Of a stretch of DNA of 64,000 nucleotides, positions 62,273 to 64,000 are shown piece by piece. The notes under the pieces were generated by a model. The model was not told the DNA's origin, ran no database searches, and saw nothing but the letters and a program-made list of their open reading frames with translations. The translations under genes and the position numbers were made by a program. This DNA is from CAVSJJ01 sp963771015 (GTDB lineage: Bacteria > Actinomycetota > Actinomycetes > Actinomycetales > Dermatophilaceae): the NCBI GenBank assembly GCA_963771015.1, contig CAVYRN010000005.1, positions 620,001-684,000 of the forward strand, written 5' to 3'. Every line of letters starts with the position of its first letter. Positions within the stretch are counted from its first letter, which is position 1.

Positions 62273-63310
62273 TCACCCGGATCCGCGGACGACGAGCTCG
62301 ACCGGCAGCACCGTCGCCGCCTCGCGCTCGACACCGGCGATCCGGTCGAGCAGCTGCCGGGTCATGGCCGTCCCCAGCGCGGTGATCGGCTGCCGCACCG
62401 TCGTCAGCGGCGGATCGTGCTCGGCGGCGGCGGGGATGTCGTCGAAGCCGACGACCGCGACGTCGTCGGGCACCCGCCGTCCCGCGGCCCGGACGGCCCG
62501 GATGGCCCCCATCGCCTGCAGGTCCGAGGCCGCGAACAGCGCGTCGACGTCGGGGCGACGCTGCAGCAGGCCGGCCATGGCGTCGTAGCCCCCGGCCATC
62601 GTGAACTCCGCCTCGACGACGAGCCGCTCGTCGACCGTGCGGCCCGCCTCGGCGAGAGCCGTCCGGTACCCCTCGAGCCGGTCGCGGCCCACGCTCATAT
62701 CCAGGGGCCCGGTGACGGTCGCGACGACGGCTCGGCCCCGGCCGACGAGGTGGGCCGTGGCGACCCGGCCACCTTCGAGGTTGTCCACGTCGACGAAGTG
62801 CAGGCCCTCGGCCCCGCCGGGAGGCCGGCCGCTGAGGACGACCGGGACCCCGGCCGCCTCCAGCTGCCGGGGCAGGTCGTTGCGACCGTGCAGCGACACC
62901 AGGAGCGCCCCGTCGACATGCCCGCCCGCGGCATACGACACGAACCGATCGCGGTCCTCGGGCCGCGAGATCAGGCTGACGACGAGCTGGATCCCGGCGT
63001 CGGCGACGGCCTCGTGGGCCGCCCGGAGGACCCCGAGGAAGAACGGGTCGGCGAACATCCGCTCCTCCGTCTCGTCGATGACGAAGGCGACCGAGTCGCT
63101 GCGCCCGGTGACGAGCGAGCGAGCCGCCCGGTTCGGCTCGTAGGAGAGGGCCCGGGCCGCCGCGGCGACCCGGGCCCGGGCCAGGTCACTGACGTTCGTG
63201 GCGCCGCGCAGGGCCCGGCTGGCCGTGGCCCGCGAGACCCCGGCTCGGGCGGCCACCTCCTCGAGGGTCGGGGCGCGCTGAGACGTGGGACCGGAGGGTC
63301 GAGGGCTCAC
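62273..63310 (-). CDS. LacI-family repressor (BglR/CebR-like)
   Basis: A 345-residue regulator. The helix-turn-helix TLEEVAARAGVSRATASRALRG and hinge AAAARALSYEPNRAARSL are clear. The periplasmic-binding-like core has VSLISRPEDRDRFV, FVDVDNLEGGRVATAHL, AASDLQAMGAIRAVR and VVGFDDIPAAAEHDPPLTTV. It starts at GTG 63310. It precedes the GH1 gene, and the operator between them should make that gene inducible by a beta-glucoside. Confidence 0.93.
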   Translation of the reverse strand: MSPRPSGPTSQRAPTLEEVAARAGVSRATASRALRGATNVSDLARARVAAAARALSYEPNRAARSLVTGRSDSVAFVIDETEERMFADPFFLGVLRAAHEAVADAGIQLVVSLISRPEDRDRFVSYAAGGHVDGALLVSLHGRNDLPRQLEAAGVPVVLSGRPPGGAEGLHFVDVDNLEGGRVATAHLVGRGRAVVATVTGPLDMSVGRDRLEGYRTALAEAGRTVDERLVVEAEFTMAGGYDAMAGLLQRRPDVDALFAASDLQAMGAIRAVRAAGRRVPDDVAVVGFDDIPAAAEHDPPLTTVRQPITALGTAMTRQLLDRIAGVEREAATVLPVELVVRGSG

Positions 63311-63355
63311 CCGGGCAGTCTGGCACGCCCGGAGGCAGCCGCGGGCGGGCTTGGG

Positions 63356-64000
63356 TCAGCGGCGAGGGCTCCCACGCCGGCCGGTCGGCGACGGCCAGAA
63401 GGCGGCGACCAGGGCGAGAACGGCCCAGCCGAGATGCGTCGCGGCCACGGCCCCGGGGTGGCGGAACCACCACAGCCCCACCCCGGAGGCGAGCTCGAAC
63501 CGCCGGGTGTAGTCGGTGACGAAGGGCTGCCAGAAGACGACCACCGTCGTCAGGGCGACCCACGGGACCCGCCACCGACGACCGTGCAGGTCGAGGACCA
63601 GGGCCGCCATGACCGCCCCGGCGGCGTAGTAGCCGAGGTTCTGCGGATCGAGTACGAGCCGGACGGCGATCCCGGCGAGGAGAGCCCCGGCCCACCGCCG
63701 ACGCCATACGGCTGCCAGGGCAAGCAGCGGCGCGCCGACGAGCTGGGCCAGTCGGTCCCAGGCCGGCAGGTAGGTCCCGTGGTAGCCGAGCCACCACAGG
63801 ACCGAGGAGTCACCGACCCGGACCTTGGGGCGGAACGCGTCGAGCGTGCCGGAGTCGGCCATGAGGAACGGCAGCCAGGCGGCGGCGATGCCGGCCACGG
63901 CGTACCCGACGGAGCGCCACCGCACCCGGTGCGGCAGGACGAGCAGGAGCGGACCGGCGACGACGGCCCACGGCTTGGCGGCCGCGGCAAGGGCCATCGC
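63356..64000 (-). CDS. Polytopic membrane protein, GT87-like (partial)
   Basis: The last 214 or so residues of a membrane protein whose start lies beyond the window. Several hydrophobic helices are seen: AVVAGPLLLVLPHRV, SVGYAVAGIAAAWLPFLMA, APLLALAAVWRR, LGYYAAGAVMAALVLDL, VALTTVVVFWQPFVTDY and LGWAVLALVAAFWP. LAAAAKPWAVVAGPLLL resembles the KPW/KP-x-A helix of DUF2029/GT87 mannosyltransferases, but no catalytic motif is in the visible part. Confidence 0.5.
   Translation of the reverse strand, partial: AMALAAAAKPWAVVAGPLLLVLPHRVRWRSVGYAVAGIAAAWLPFLMADSGTLDAFRPKVRVGDSSVLWWLGYHGTYLPAWDRLAQLVGAPLLALAAVWRRRWAGALLAGIAVRLVLDPQNLGYYAAGAVMAALVLDLHGRRWRVPWVALTTVVVFWQPFVTDYTRRFELASGVGLWWFRHPGAVAATHLGWAVLALVAAFWPSPTGRRGSPRR

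Overview
The window is about 72 % GC by eye. It is densely packed, with many 4-base ATGA or GTGA overlaps between genes, and carries WhiB, Tad/DUF4244 pili, a Crp of the GlxR type and many apparently leaderless genes. This is typical of an actinomycete. From 21.0 to 33.3 kb the gene order follows the Mycobacterium tuberculosis Rv3671c-Rv3683 block: marP, NUDIX, nth, crp, MBL, ridA, DUF4177, two ArsA ATPases, whiB4, ponA2-like PBP, metallophosphatase. A micrococcalean such as an Intrasporangiaceae member fits best, but that placement is inference.

Layout. 0-3.8 kb: a minus-strand Tad pilus operon, cut by the window edge. 3.8-4.5 kb: a gene-free stretch with hairpins and short repeats. 4.5-6.2 kb: a degenerate Fic-like protein and a thioesterase. 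6.2-10.3 kb: a LytS/LytTR two-component pair in line with a DUF485 protein and a sodium:solute symporter. 10.3-12.9 kb: threonine degradation (tdh, kbl). 13.1-18.0 kb: acetate uptake (satP), a rhodanese behind a CsoR-type operator, phenylalanine hydroxylase and acetyl-CoA synthetase. 18.1-21 kb: GDPD, NhaA with a structured leader, and a holin-X family protein. 21-33.3 kb: the conserved mycobacterial-type block. 33.4 kb: tRNA-Pro. 33.7-40.2 kb: MarR-like and ROK regulators, a secreted domain-permuted GH3 enzyme and an enolase. 40.5-55.7 kb: one long minus-strand run of transport and catabolic genes (MFS, serine hydrolase, LysA-like decarboxylase, M20 peptidase, dipeptide-type ABC transporter, FGGY kinase, GntR regulator, class III aminotransferase) with a divergent SIS protein. 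57-64 kb: small membrane proteins, a second FGGY kinase, a sphingosine-1-phosphate-lyase-like PLP enzyme, a GH1 beta-glucosidase with its LacI regulator and operator, and a membrane protein cut by the window end.

How it fits together. The acetate genes (satP, acs) and the crp gene itself each have a GTGA-N6-type Crp site upstream, so carbon flux at the acetyl-CoA node looks like one cAMP/Crp regulon. The 41-56.9 kb cluster combines import of a peptide-like compound with deacylation, decarboxylation, transamination, phosphorylation and a GlmS-type sugar isomerase domain. It reads as a coherent, not obviously catalogued, pathway for an amino-sugar-peptide or glycated amino-acid type nutrient.

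Two things stand out beyond gene content. First, the 8-mer GTATGCCG (or its complement) occurs 39 times by hand count, against roughly two expected from base composition. It is written with rare codons in several reading frames and is paired as inverted repeats in terminators, as uptake sequences are in Neisseria and Haemophilus. It is absent from 45.9 to 57.6 kb. Second, two neighbouring genes (MFS and serine hydrolase) are each broken by what looks like one extra G in a GGGG run.
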